Shown here: piece after piece, positions 43,513-52,896 of the stretch
Numbering within the stretch: the stretch's first letter is position 1
How the letters are laid out: each line of letters opens with the position of its first letter
Assembly: GCA_946902985.2 (NCBI GenBank)
Contig: OX336389.2
Location: 1,290,396,792-1,290,460,791 of the forward strand
From: Meconema thalassinum
Lineage: Eukaryota; Arthropoda; Insecta; Orthoptera; Tettigoniidae
DNA: 64,000 nt
Direction of reading: 5' to 3'
Program-made: the position numbers and the translations under genes
Notes under the pieces: generated by a model
Told to the model about the DNA's origin: nothing
What the model saw: the letters and a program-made list of their open reading frames with translations, nothing else
Database searches by the model: none

Positions 43513-43936
43513 ACTGGTGGCGTTTTAGCTTATGCTGCGTCTTATATAAAAAAATTAAACACAAACGTCCACACTGTTGGCTGTTAAACGTTTGCTCTCG
43601 TTTCACAATATAATATATCTTGATCCTGTTTCCAAAGTAGGTCACTAGTTCCATGGGCGGGGGCAAATTCCCAAAACTGTCAAAGTACCATACCGTGGAT
43701 CCCTCTTTGACATAAGCTACATAATGCGTTCCTGGTCCTCGGTGATCATCCAAATTGACAACAGCACATTCCTGTTTCCAAGGTCGTGGGGGTAATTGGT
43801 TTCGCATAAACACACCTCGAAAATGAGAAAGCTTTAGTTGTTTAGCATAGCTTTCCACTTGTTGATGCGTCAGGGCATGTCTCGCTATGGCAGAGGTTAA
43901 ATTTTTTTTTAATATTTCGAAATGGTGAAATCCCAA
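43496..43936 (-). CDS. PRO: Adenain-like cysteine protease
   Basis: 146 residues. The C5-family catalytic set is visible: GTHYVAY (H71), YFDSFG (D86), and SQQCGRLC (Q120/Q121, C122). Upstream is FRGVFMRNQLP, a conserved N-terminal motif of Polinton proteases. It should cleave virion precursor proteins during maturation. The 5' end overlaps the membrane-active gene by 95 bases in a different frame. Across the overlap runs an A9 tract in the sense direction (43902-43910), so the N-terminus could come from the ATG at 43936 or from frameshifting off the upstream ORF. Frame otherwise intact. Confidence 0.9.
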   Translation of the reverse strand: MGFHHFEILKKNLTSAIARHALTHQQVESYAKQLKLSHFRGVFMRNQLPPRPWKQECAVVNLDDHRGPGTHYVAYVKEGSTVWYFDSFGNLPPPMELVTYFGNRIKIYYIVKREQTFNSQQCGRLCLIFLYKTQHKLKRHQYVGRK

Positions 43937-44381
43937 ATCCTTGTTGATAAAAGGCTGGCTTTAAATTGGCATTTCTAGCCCCCATGGCAATCGCTTCCAT
44001 CGTTTCATTGTGTCGCTGACTTTCTTTGAGTTGTTGCTTGCCCTGCTGCGCGGCTTTAATGGTTTTCGCCACTGCACTGGCACCGCCCAAAAGTGAGCCC
44101 AGAGCAGCCAAACCAGCATATAATGCAGGTAAAAATCCCGCTCGTTTGGGGACTGGAATCACTCGCCCTTGGTTTGAAACCTGTCGCCGACGTTTTGGAA
44201 TAACCTGTCTCTGTGCTGCTCGAAGGGCTTTCCTTATGGTCAATACATTATTTTTTCTTTTTTTCTTTCGCAAGGGCTTGTCCTCGAATGTTGAAAACCC
44301 AGGCTTTGCCAAGGACAATGTCCTTTTTTTAGTCTTTCTCACTGCATACCTTTGTTTCACCATGATGATAATGACCCACAA
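43842..44381 (-). CDS. Basic virion protein with hydrophobic membrane-active segment
   Basis: 179 residues; the start may be the second ATG (residue 7, MVKQRYAVRKTKKR). The first 80 residues are strongly basic (RKKKRK, KRRRQV), suiting DNA binding. Residues 82-106 (FLPALYAGLAALGSLLGG, then ASAVAKTI) form a Gly/Ala/Leu hydrophobic helix, followed by QQLKESQRHNETMEAIAMG. This pattern recurs in Polintons and resembles the melittin-like membrane-active or adenovirus core-type proteins. Likely packaged with the genome and cleaved by the neighbouring protease. The C-terminal 30 residues overlap the protease ORF and may be a read-on tail. Function is inferred. Confidence 0.7.
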   Translation of the reverse strand: MWVIIIMVKQRYAVRKTKKRTLSLAKPGFSTFEDKPLRKKKRKNNVLTIRKALRAAQRQVIPKRRRQVSNQGRVIPVPKRAGFLPALYAGLAALGSLLGGASAVAKTIKAAQQGKQQLKESQRHNETMEAIAMGARNANLKPAFYQQGFGISPFRNIKKKFNLCHSETCPDASTSGKLC

Positions 44382-44422
44382 CCTTTCACAAGAAAGTTTA
44401 AATCACAACTAACGTCAGATGG

Positions 44423-45148
44423 TTATTTCATGGCTGTATATTCCAATTCCACATAAAGTGGGAAGTCGTTTATGGTTTTTCCCGCTTGCTTTTCATCCCA
44501 TGTCAACATGAGATAAAAGGATAATTCGTCCCCTGCATTGACCATTTCATGGTCATGGACCAACATCCTATGACCATTTATCTTTATTTGTAAATGGTTC
44601 TCATCAGGTATGGCATATTTGATGTGAATGGTTCCATCATAGTGTAATCGATAGTGGCTTAAACCCGAAGCAAGCACATAGGTCGAGTGCTGATCATGGA
44701 CTAGCGGTAAATGGTTTCTGTCATTCACAGGTTTTTCATTTGTCAGATACACTAAAAACACAGATGGGATAAATTTATAAAGCCTTTTCATTTCATGGGT
44801 CACGTAACGCTTGGTACAAACATCGTCTTCGTCTTGTGGGTCTTCCACGTGAATAATCCGATGGTGATTAGCGCTATAGCCATTCACCATAAGCTGGGGC
44901 ACTTTGTCATAAAACTCATACACTTTGTTATCCACATACTTTTTCGTAGTAACGTCTGTAGACACTTGAGGATGTTTTACATGGGTTAACCGCTTTCCCT
45001 TAAAGTCATAATCTCCCTGTTTTGCGCGTGGCACTACTGACCTATCCACATAGTGTTTATTAGCAGGATCTGTTTCCTGTTTAGGATCATGTATGAGGAC
45101 AGGCCTAGCTTTGGCCATCAACGCACGTCCAAAGACATCCATCGTCAA
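44423..45148 (-). CDS. Fibre-like protein with phage-tail-type repeats
   Basis: 241 residues, starting 86 bases from the divergent ATPase gene. Residues 17-120 carry three copies of a repeat with the pattern (I/V)-H-(D/V)-x-P-x3-(T/D)D-(A/V)-x-x-K-(H/K/R)-YV: around IHDPKQETDPANKHYVD, LTHVKHPQVSTDVTTKKYVD and IIHVEDPQDEDDVCTKRYV. This matches the beta-rich shaft repeat of bacteriophage tail fibres. The C-terminal 110 residues look all-beta (KYAIPDENHLQIKINGH, ELSFYLMLTWDEK) and may be a knob. By analogy it would be a trimeric spike for attachment. I infer this from pattern and position; no receptor can be named. Confidence 0.7.
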   Translation of the reverse strand: MTMDVFGRALMAKARPVLIHDPKQETDPANKHYVDRSVVPRAKQGDYDFKGKRLTHVKHPQVSTDVTTKKYVDNKVYEFYDKVPQLMVNGYSANHHRIIHVEDPQDEDDVCTKRYVTHEMKRLYKFIPSVFLVYLTNEKPVNDRNHLPLVHDQHSTYVLASGLSHYRLHYDGTIHIKYAIPDENHLQIKINGHRMLVHDHEMVNAGDELSFYLMLTWDEKQAGKTINDFPLYVELEYTAMK

Positions 45149-45234
45149 CCTGTAGTACCAGTCTACTGTTTCTATGACAAGGTTCGGTGTCCTGTATATA
45201 GACAGCCGGCTAGCCTGTCTAAGCCTTAGTTGAA
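45149..45234. promoter_or_regulatory. Divergent promoter between fibre and ATPase genes
   Basis: 86 bases separate two start codons facing away from each other. In the middle is TGTATATAGACA (TATATA at 45195-45200), a TATA element readable from both strands. It is the only divergent gene pair in the element, so it probably controls the late minus-strand block and the plus-strand ATPase-DUF8207-integrase block. Confidence 0.5.
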
Positions 45235-45933
45235 ATGAAGATTATTAAGCAGCAAGAGTCATTCCCCGTGGGGGACATGGTTTCCCATCTCTGTCCTACA
45301 TCACGTGAACAACGCCATGGTTCACTGTTTCCATTTTCCATTCGCTGCATCATTGTGGGGCCTTCCGGCTGTGGAAAGACTAATCTTTTGCTAACGCTCA
45401 TCACAGCGCCCAATGGTCTGCGTTTTCAAAATATTTATATTTTTGCAAAATCTCTCTACCAACCCCTCTACGTGTTTCTGGATCAAGTCATGTCTGGATT
45501 ACAAAAAGAGAATATGGGTTATTTTACATTTTCCATGCAAGAAAATGTGATTTCACCGGATGAGGTAAAGCCTGATTCACTCATGATTTTCGATGATGTA
45601 TCCACTGAACGTCAAGGCATCATTCAAAGCTATTTCAGCATGGGTCGCCACAAACATATCGATTGCTTCTATCTTGGACAAACGTATTCAAAAATGTCCA
45701 AACAGTTGATTCGTGACAATGCCAATGTCATTGTTTTATTTCGTCAGGACGAGAGGAACAGTCGTCACATTTATAATGAACATGTGAATCCGGATATGAC
45801 CTTTCAAATGTTTACAGAATTGTGTGCCAAGTGCTGGAACACTCAACGTCATGCCTGTTTAGTGATTGACAAACAAAGTGAACTCAACCAAGGACGGTAT
45901 CGCTTAGGGTTTGATCATTTTATTGCTATTTAA
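45235..45933 (+). CDS. ATPase: Genome-packaging ATPase (A32/FtsK-HerA type)
   Basis: 232 residues. Walker A is VGPSGCGKTN (41-50); Walker B is SLMIFDDV (115-122) with two acids. A later RQDERNSRHIYNEHV segment holds probable arginine-finger/sensor residues. Related enzymes pump dsDNA into capsids in nucleocytoplasmic large DNA viruses, virophages and Polintons. It leads the plus-strand right block, 41 bases before the next ORF. Frame intact; all key residues present. Confidence 0.93.
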   Translation: MKIIKQQESFPVGDMVSHLCPTSREQRHGSLFPFSIRCIIVGPSGCGKTNLLLTLITAPNGLRFQNIYIFAKSLYQPLYVFLDQVMSGLQKENMGYFTFSMQENVISPDEVKPDSLMIFDDVSTERQGIIQSYFSMGRHKHIDCFYLGQTYSKMSKQLIRDNANVIVLFRQDERNSRHIYNEHVNPDMTFQMFTELCAKCWNTQRHACLVIDKQSELNQGRYRLGFDHFIAI

Positions 45934-45974
45934 GGCCCTGTCTCATTCCCCATCAAGTCATTTGTCAAGACACC

Positions 45975-46985
45975 ATGGCGTTAGCAGAGAGTCAATTAAA
46001 AAAGCATATTATTAGAGCAAAACATACTATTCGCCAAAAGTTTCGTCAATTGAAACAATCACGTGCCAATCATGCTTTGTTTATTCAACAACATTTAGCA
46101 CCTCCGCTAAAAGCCATGTTGAAACCCTCTTTCAAGCCATCTGAAACGCTACCCACCGTTTCACAAGCCACGCAGACGCTGCACGAGGACCCTGAGGAAG
46201 AGGAAGAGGAACAGGAAGATTTGACTAGTGTTAGTGAAGTTGAGGATGAGGAGGAACAAGTGTTTACGCCTCAAAAAAAGGCCGCACCCCTTGCAGAGTT
46301 TTTGAGAAAAAAGAAATCCTTGGCCATGGTCGAAACACCTTGCCCTTCCAGAGCGTCTCCGTTTTCACAACTCTTGGCCACCCCTCAACATAAAGCTCAA
46401 CTGAAAACCATTTTAATAAAATATTATGGATCAACATTGGAACCCTATTTCACCGATCTATTTATTGGAAACACAGATACCACGTATGGTGTTCGCTATG
46501 AGAATGATAGTTTTAAAATTGGCGATTCATCCATTAAATTTGCTCGTACTAAAGCTGTCATTAAAAACATCAACTATAAATTAACGCCAGGACTGTTAAA
46601 GCTGCTCTTTTCTCGGACCCCCTCTTCCCATGATTATACGTCAGAGGATCTTGACAAATATAAATCCATTTTATTGGATACCCATGCTCACAAAAGACAG
46701 TATGATCCCACGCAACAAGTGAATGCCAATATATCTCAAAAATATAAAACCATCATTGCAAAAATGTTTCCCACCAGTCAAAGTACTCGTCGTAAAGCAT
46801 CCGCTTCGGGAGTGACATTTAAACCATTAAAACCCCTTGTGGATGTTACCTACTGGCACAATCCCAATAAGCTCGTCCAGCGGCTACAGTTGTTGCATGC
46901 CTCACGTCAAGCTGGCCACACCGGTCACGATTGGGAAATTCAAGAAATTGAACAAGAACTTCGAAATGCCAAAATTATTGTTTAA
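45975..46985 (+). CDS. DUF8207-type Polinton protein
   Basis: 336 residues, function unknown. N-terminus (1-60) basic and helical; SQATQT (63-68) followed by an acidic run (71-95); AEFLRKKK (107-114). A core at about 175-245 has GDSSIKFARTKAVI, LTPGLLKLLFSRTP and YTSEDLDKYKSILLDTHAH. A C-terminal motif YWHNPNKLVQRLQLLHASRQ (293-312) is followed by a helix. This is a family found in many Polintons; the name is from memory. A shortened, FLYWCH-fused relative is at 5632-6511. The 3' end overlaps or abuts the integrase gene. A structural or DNA-associated role is only a guess. Confidence 0.8.
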   Translation: MALAESQLKKHIIRAKHTIRQKFRQLKQSRANHALFIQQHLAPPLKAMLKPSFKPSETLPTVSQATQTLHEDPEEEEEEQEDLTSVSEVEDEEEQVFTPQKKAAPLAEFLRKKKSLAMVETPCPSRASPFSQLLATPQHKAQLKTILIKYYGSTLEPYFTDLFIGNTDTTYGVRYENDSFKIGDSSIKFARTKAVIKNINYKLTPGLLKLLFSRTPSSHDYTSEDLDKYKSILLDTHAHKRQYDPTQQVNANISQKYKTIIAKMFPTSQSTRRKASASGVTFKPLKPLVDVTYWHNPNKLVQRLQLLHASRQAGHTGHDWEIQEIEQELRNAKIIV

Positions 46986-47913
46986 GCCCTCACCCATTAA
47001 AATGGGTATTGCTCACGAGTTGCATCGCCCAGCTAGGCGTCACTATCCGCGACTCAAGGTGATTTCACGAGGTGTGGATGAACTTTGGCAGGCTGACTTG
47101 GTTGAAATGATACCCTATGCTGGCGTTAACGACGGTGTACGCTATATGTTGACCGTCATTGATGTCTATTCCAAAATGGCCTTTGTTGAACCTGTGCGTC
47201 GCAAGTCTGGCCCACTAGTTACCAAGGCCTTTCAACATATTATTCAACACTCCAAACGTCAACCTCAGTTGCTACAAACCGACCAGGGGAAAGAATTTTT
47301 CAACAAGGACTTCTCCCGTTTTCTCAAATCTAAGGATATTCACCATTACACCACGTACAGCAATCTGAAAGCCAGTGTGGTCGAGCGGTTCAACCGAACA
47401 TTGAAAACCCATATGTGGAAAGCGTTTACCGCTCAGGGCAGTTATCGCTGGTTGGACATGTTACCTGAGCTAGTGTCACGTTACAATGACACCAACCATA
47501 GAACGATTGGGACCAAGCCACGGCTCGTGACTAAAAATATTCAGCGATTGGATAAACTGTTTAACCCCATAAAAACAGCCGATCCTAAACGTCACCGACT
47601 GAACATTGGGGATTTTGTTCGTGTGAGCAAATTTAAGTCTGCCTTCAATAAGGGTTACACGCCTCAGTGGGGGACTGAACTATTTCGAATTCGTCGAGTC
47701 AACTTGGACACTCCAGTCACCTATTTACTCGAGGACCTCAATCATCAACCCATAAAAGGTAGATTTTATCTCCATGAACTTCAGAAAACAGCATTTCCTC
47801 AGCATTATCTTGTGGAAAAAGTGTTGAAACAAAAAGGAAATAAACTCTACGTCAAATGGTTAGGGTTTAACTCTACGTTTAATTCTTGGATCAATAAACT
47901 ACATGTTGTGTGA
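46966..47913 (+). CDS. INT: RVE-type integrase with chromodomain
   Basis: Catalyses insertion with 6-bp target duplication. Starts to consider are 46966 (MPKLL) and 47002 (MGIAHEL); the open frame continues upstream to 46837 only as a shadow of the previous gene. Counting from 47002: D32 (WQADLVE), D94 (LQTDQGKEF) and E128 (SVVERFNRTLK) form the DDE triad, with 33 residues between the last two. An SH3-like GDFVRVSKFKSAFNKGY region follows, then a chromodomain, YLVEKVLKQKGNKLYVKWLGF with NSWI, at the C-terminus. The chromodomain could bias insertion to certain chromatin. There is no zinc HHCC domain in this reading. Frame intact. Confidence 0.93.
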   Translation: MPKLLFKPSPIKMGIAHELHRPARRHYPRLKVISRGVDELWQADLVEMIPYAGVNDGVRYMLTVIDVYSKMAFVEPVRRKSGPLVTKAFQHIIQHSKRQPQLLQTDQGKEFFNKDFSRFLKSKDIHHYTTYSNLKASVVERFNRTLKTHMWKAFTAQGSYRWLDMLPELVSRYNDTNHRTIGTKPRLVTKNIQRLDKLFNPIKTADPKRHRLNIGDFVRVSKFKSAFNKGYTPQWGTELFRIRRVNLDTPVTYLLEDLNHQPIKGRFYLHELQKTAFPQHYLVEKVLKQKGNKLYVKWLGFNSTFNSWINKLHVV

Positions 47914-48162
47914 ACCTGTGTACTTTTTATTTATTCACACATGTTGTACACCACCTATAGCTCTATGTATACAGCGCTCCGCGCTTCATGCATGTTCATA
48001 CATGTTTGTCTTTCCCTTTCCTCCTGTGTTCTCTCATACATCACCCCCTCCCCTCTCCCTCCCTTCACCTCCCACCACTGCTGTTTGCAGCTCTTGCCTA
48101 TCTATTGGTTGTGACATCATTCCCACAAGTTGCATTATACTTTTTACTGATTCAGCGATTCC
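47914..48162. other. Short gap between integrase and right TIR
   Basis: Pyrimidine-rich noncoding DNA (CCTCCC runs at about 48040-48080). No polyadenylation signal of consensus form was noted. Overlapping open frames here are of low complexity. Confidence 0.5.
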
Positions 48163-48823
48163 CACGCTTTGAACATTCTCTTATCGTGCACGTGGACAGA
48201 TAACACCCAAGCGAACACCTGTGCCGGATCAAATTTCACCTGAACTTGCATTTTGTCACGTACGAAGCAAGACAGGATGTAACTTGTTAACAGTTATCGC
48301 GCACGTGGACAGATAACACCCAAGCGAACACCTGTGCCGGATCAAATTTCACGTCAACTTGCATTTTGTCACGTACGAAGCAAGACAGGATGTAACTTGT
48401 TAACAGTTATCGCGCATGTAGATAGATAACGTCCCAAGCGAACACCTGCGGTAGATCAAATTTCACGTCAACTTGCATTTTGTCACGTACGAAGCAAAAC
48501 AGGATGTCACTGGTTTAGCCTACATGTGGTTTCACAAATGTGTGTGTGCATGCCTTTCACACTCCCCTGCCACCACGATGGTCAGATTATTTCACCTTCA
48601 AGCGTCACCTGTTGTCAAGTCAGATCAACGCCTTCCAATAATCTCAAATGACCTTCACCTCCTGTAAGTTTGTTTTCTGTACTCGCTTCGACCAACATAG
48701 AACCTAGTTCTCATCACCGTTTACACGTTAAAGGTAAAATATCAGAAAACGCACCCTCGCTCTGTCATACACCGACCCGTCGAAATAGCGATTGATCTAT
48801 TGAACACATCCACCGTGGTCAGC

Positions 48824-48856
<33 letters not shown>

Positions 48857-50014
48857 AGCCGTATCGTCTCTCTCAACCACCACGCTTTATAAACATTATA
48901 AACAGGTAACGGTAATGATTTTTTTTTCAACATGTATGGCGTTAGGCCCTTTGTGAATTATTTTTTCGAAAAAAATATCTACCACATTTGAAAGGGGGCG
49001 TTAGCCCGAGTGCTAGGACACCTCGTACACGTCTCTAGCGTTATTGGTTCGTGACATATCGGCAAAAATTATAAAAAACACGTGTTTACCCCAAAATCGC
49101 GTTTCCCAATTTTTTTAAAATTACAACGAGTGGTCCATAGCAAAGAGGACGTCTTCCCGAATCCTTGGACCCATCGTACATGCCTCTAGCGTTATTGCTT
49201 CGTGAGATATCGGCAAAATCACAAAAAACATGTGTTTACCCCAAAATCGAGTTTCCAATTTTATTAAAAATTATAACGAGTGGTCCATAGGAGAGAGAAC
49301 GTTACCCCGAGTCCTTGGACCTGTCGAACACGCCTCTAGCGTTATTGGTTCGTGAGATATAGCAAAAAGTCTAAAATCACGTTTTTACCCCAAAAAGACT
49401 GTGTTTCCAGATTTTCACATTTTCGACACCGACATTCCCGTAAAGAGCACGACGAGACGAAAAAAACGAATCCAAGCACGCCCTCCTAGCATGGCTCCTT
49501 CCATTCCAAGGTCGCAGGGGCTCACAACTTCCTAAGTGGAGCAGCTTTCCCACTACCACACTACTGCAGGTTTTCATTCTAGAGACTTGAAATTTATTTT
49601 GGGGGTAGAGGGGGTAGGGACCATTGATTTACGTTAAACAATTTTTTTTGTAGAGTTCCTAGTTTCCAAAATATAGGATTTTCAAAATTCGAGTGTTTTC
49701 AAAAAAATATAAAAAATAAAAAAGTTTTATTACAAAAAATAAAGGTCATAAAGACTGTTCGTTTGAGCCATGGCACAACGTTCTATCCTGTTTGGTTTTC
49801 AAACTATCACATAGTTTCGAAAACAAAAATTTTCAAAAAAATTTTGAAAAATATAACGAGTGGTCCATAGCAAAGAGGACGTCAGCCCGAGTCCAACAAT
49901 ACCTCATTTGTCAAAATCGGACCATTCGTTCAAGAGATATTTAACATGGCTGAGGCTTAGTAGTAGAGCAAGGGGGGTTCTGAAGTGGGGCAGAACTCCT
50001 AGTACTCCACTACT
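48163..50014 (-). repeat. Polinton right terminal inverted repeat (1,852 bp)
   Basis: Reverse complement of 32577-34203 with two additional 113-bp units near its inner edge. It ends CCTAGTACTCCACTACT, followed by the target duplication. The (AC)n run at about 48826-48853 mirrors the left (GT)n. Confidence 0.95.
48188..48526. repeat. Three 113-bp tandem units inside the right TIR
   Basis: Units start at 48188, 48301 and 48414 with GCACGTGGACAGATAACACC or a close variant, and end with CAGTTATCGCGC. The left TIR has one unit (about 34065-34180). Unit 3 is the most diverged at its start (GCATGTAGATAGATAACGTCC). The unit contains CACGTG and TCGCGC-type palindromic pieces. Confidence 0.95.
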
Positions 50015-50020
50015 ACCGTA
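50015..50020. repeat. Polinton target-site duplication, right copy (ACCGTA)
   Basis: Matches 32571-32576 exactly. Confidence 0.95.
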
Positions 50021-50349
50021 ACATCAAAACAGCTGTAGCGACTGGTGGGCATGGCGCCAAATTCGAAGACAAACATTCACATAACTGATTAAATTCCACC
50101 AGAAATTACAGGTTTTTATGTAATAAGGCATAAATTCAATATGAAACCCTGACGTACTTCGCTACAAGCCACGCGAACAGACAGTAGCTAAAAATACAGA
50201 CATAAATAAAGCAGAGGTAAGACATACTGTTAAAAACATGCAAATACTTTTAAATGGAACTACAAGAATAGTCAACCAACAACTAAGTCAACCCCTGACA
50301 CTATACAGCCCATGAAGGGCCTAGGCAAATATAAAATGCAAATATAAAT

Positions 50350-50725
50350 GCTTGTTGCTACGACATCGTGGTCTTGTAGCCCCATGTATTTGTGTGTGGA
50401 ATTTGTGTGATAACCTGTGTTATTGTTATGGCTGAACTAGTGTGTTTGTAAATTGGGGATTGTAATGGGAAGGAAGCGGCCATGGCCTTAAGTTAGGAAC
50501 CATCCTGGCATTCTCCTGGATTAGAAGTGGGGAAACCATGGAAAACCACTTCCAGGATGACTGAGGTGGGAATTGAACCCTCCTCTACTAAGTTGCTTCA
50601 AGAGGCTGAGTGCACCCCGTCCCAGCCCTCACATGAGAATTAAATTTCTTGGCAGAGCCGGAGAATCAAACCCGGACCTCCGGGACGACAGCCAAGAACG
50701 CTAGGCACTACACAACGAGGTGGTC
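50350..50725 (-). mobile_element. tRNA-derived SINE, family E
   Basis: About 375 bp also present at 55355-55716 in the same orientation. Minus-strand head has GTTGTGTAGTGCC...GGAGGTCCGGGTTTGATTCTCCG (box B). Body has CCATCCTGGAAGTGGTTTTCC and GGCCATGGCC; tail ends near CACGATGTCG. No clear target duplication seen. Confidence 0.7.
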
Positions 50726-50747
50726 TAAAACAGAATGGTAGCACTGA

Positions 50748-51963
50748 ATGAAAGTAGAACGAGCGATAATATTCTCTATAGTACATAAATTAGCCAAAAT
50801 ACCTTATCAAACAACGAGAAATAAATCAGGGAATGATATTTTAATAGATGCTTCCTCCTCCTCTGTATGTGACCCACCTAGCCACCCCAAATTTGTCTTT
50901 AGGAGAGGAAGATGCACAATCCAGGCAATTCAAGGTCTTCAAACTGAGATTGCGTCTACCCTGCCAGTACCGAAGGGAAAGTTACAATCCATATTCATTG
51001 ACTTCTCTAAAGCTTTTGACTCGATTAGCAGGAAGAAAATATTGGAAAAACCAGACAGACTCTTGAGAGGTAACAGCTACACGAAACGTCTTGTCAAAAG
51101 TATTTTAGGCTCTAACTATCTAGTCATTAACGATGGCATTACAACATCGAGCCCAATAGAGCAGACTACGGGTGTGCTGCAAGGAGACCCATTAAGCCCT
51201 CTGTTATTTGTCACTGCTACGGCAGATATCACAGAGATATTATCAGAAAGGGTAATCTCATTTATATACGCGGATGACATGGTGCTCGCTTCAAGTTCAT
51301 AGGTCGAATTGTAATCTGCTCTCGATGCGTTAGAAGGATGGGCGTTAGACAATGACCTTAGGTTAAACAGAAACAAGACTAAATCTATAACCTTTAGGAA
51401 AGGGGGAAAGGGAGCAATTTTTCACATTGCGGGAAAACCGCTTGAGAGTGTATCACATTACAAGTACTGTACTTAGGTCTTACACTACAGACAACTGTCA
51501 ATGTTTTCACACTGCACATCAAGGATAGACGCAGCGTCGCTACCAAAGCCATGAATGACATAAAACATTTGACTAAGCTATCTATAAAAACAGCTTTAAA
51601 ACGTTTTTGGTTAAAAGTTACCTGGATTGTGACTTATGGACTGAAGAGCATTTGGACACATTTAAATATGAAGTATTTGGAACAATATGGAGAAACTGAA
51701 GGCGACTTACATAAAGAAGGCCTTGGGTGTATCAAAGTATACACCTTCAAGACCGGTGTAAGAGGTAACTCGCGAGGTTTATAATGTAGAAGAACTGCGA
51801 CTTCAAATGCTGCTACCTTCTACTCCAGGACACACTAGGGTCAAAGGACATTTGGTAGGATTTTTGCGCCACGGACGCTATGATTTTTGACGATTGGAAG
51901 AGTGGGGGGTACGAGCTGAGACCATTGAACTGAAGGTACTACTGGAACAACTCCTCCCATGGT
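50748..51963 (+). pseudogene. Non-LTR retrotransposon reverse transcriptase, degraded
   Basis: The open part (50748-51302) has FRRGRCTIQAIQGL, IFIDFSKAFDSI (catalytic D), GVLQGDPLSPLLF and FIYADDMVLAS (YADD box): reverse-transcriptase motifs A to C. The frame is stopped by TAG at 51300, and another stop (TAA) follows at 51312. The homologous reading continues as ALDALEGWALDNDLRLNRNKTKS. A TGTAC duplication near 51463 shifts the frame in front of LGLTL. The thumb/connection region can be followed to the TGG at about 51963. Endonuclease and 5' part are absent. Clade not assigned. Confidence 0.85.
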
Positions 51964-51988
51964 AACCCTCGCTGAAAACTGCTTCCTG

Positions 51989-52018
51989 GTGCACTACCAG
52001 GCGTAACTAGTCGCACCA
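51989..52018. repeat. 30-bp direct repeat, left copy
   Basis: GTGCACTACCAGGCGTAACTAGTCGCACCA recurs at 53411-53440 with one mismatch. The 1.4 kb between may be an insertion or the copies may be ends of one repeat family; similar CGTACGTAC-containing DNA follows the first and precedes the second copy. Confidence 0.6.
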
Positions 52019-52711
52019 TAAACTGTCATACCATTTAACTCAGGTTGCAAGTCAGCTGATATGTCTTGATTCTTTTCATATATTTGATCGTACGTACCTC
52101 TGTGCAACTTTATATGTATGGTATTTGCAATAATACGGTAGGTTTACGGTCTACTTTTTTTTCGAATTGAGATTTGTAATGAAGTAGCCTATTCTGCGTT
52201 TATGGATAATATTTACATCAAATTTTGACATAGGCCTAAATAGCACATGACAAATACACGTAGGCCCTATTGTAGGTTATAAGTTATTAGTCACAGAATT
52301 ATAACCTACGTCTAGCTTATATTACAGATTTCCATGGAAACGCCCCGATGTAGGCCTATTAAGGAAATGGGTTATAGCTGTGAATACTTTTATAAACATG
52401 CTACTTGATTCATTCAAATAGAAACAAACCACTGCTTAAAGATGATGCGGTACCTGCAATTTGCAATTTCCCACAGCATCGGCTTCAGCCACCCAAGAAA
52501 AGACCAAGAGTTATTGAACGACAAGTAGCCTAATATTTACTGTTACTTTCTTCATCAGCATAGGCATAAAATTTCACATTTTCCAGTATACTTTTATGAT
52601 GTCTTTCTTGGAGACGATAGAAATAATTCGGCTTAAGGGATCTTCCCTGCAGGACCTGTTCGTTTGCTGTATGACTTATGTGAGGTCTAAGTTTCGACCT
52701 GCTTTGAAGAA

Positions 52712-52896
52712 AAAGAAGCTTGTAGTTTTACGTGACCGTTAATCTTGTGATCATGAGCCAAGGGACCTCCATTATACGTGGAATCCGAACCACAGGACAT
52801 GGCATTTCACTTCAAAAATCTCACTTGCAATGACCGTGAATCGAACCACCTTGGTGAGAGGCGAATAGCTTGACCACTGCGCCACCACGCCCCCAT
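52712..52896 (-). mobile_element. tRNA-derived SINE, family A (second copy), 12-bp target duplication
   Basis: Same SINE as 3149-3345, with a small deletion in box B (GGTTCGATTCACGG). TGCTTTGAAGAA at 52700-52711 and 52897-52908 is the target duplication. Confidence 0.85.

Larger units (their letters stand above)
32577..50014. mobile_element. Polinton/Maverick, 17,438 bp, apparently complete (adintovirus-like)
   Basis: The element starts AG and ends CT, has long near-identical TIRs and a perfect 6-bp target duplication. Gene order left to right: PolB (+); then on the minus strand PLA2, an orphan, an orphan, BIR, major capsid, small ORF, minor capsid, protease, membrane-active protein and fibre; then on the plus strand ATPase, DUF8207 protein and integrase. 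None of the recognisable genes has an internal stop. That and the clean ends suggest a young insertion that may still be mobile. Polintons are known self-synthesising transposons. Presence of both capsid proteins, protease and packaging ATPase supports a virion-forming lifestyle, which the sequence alone cannot prove. Confidence 0.95.
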
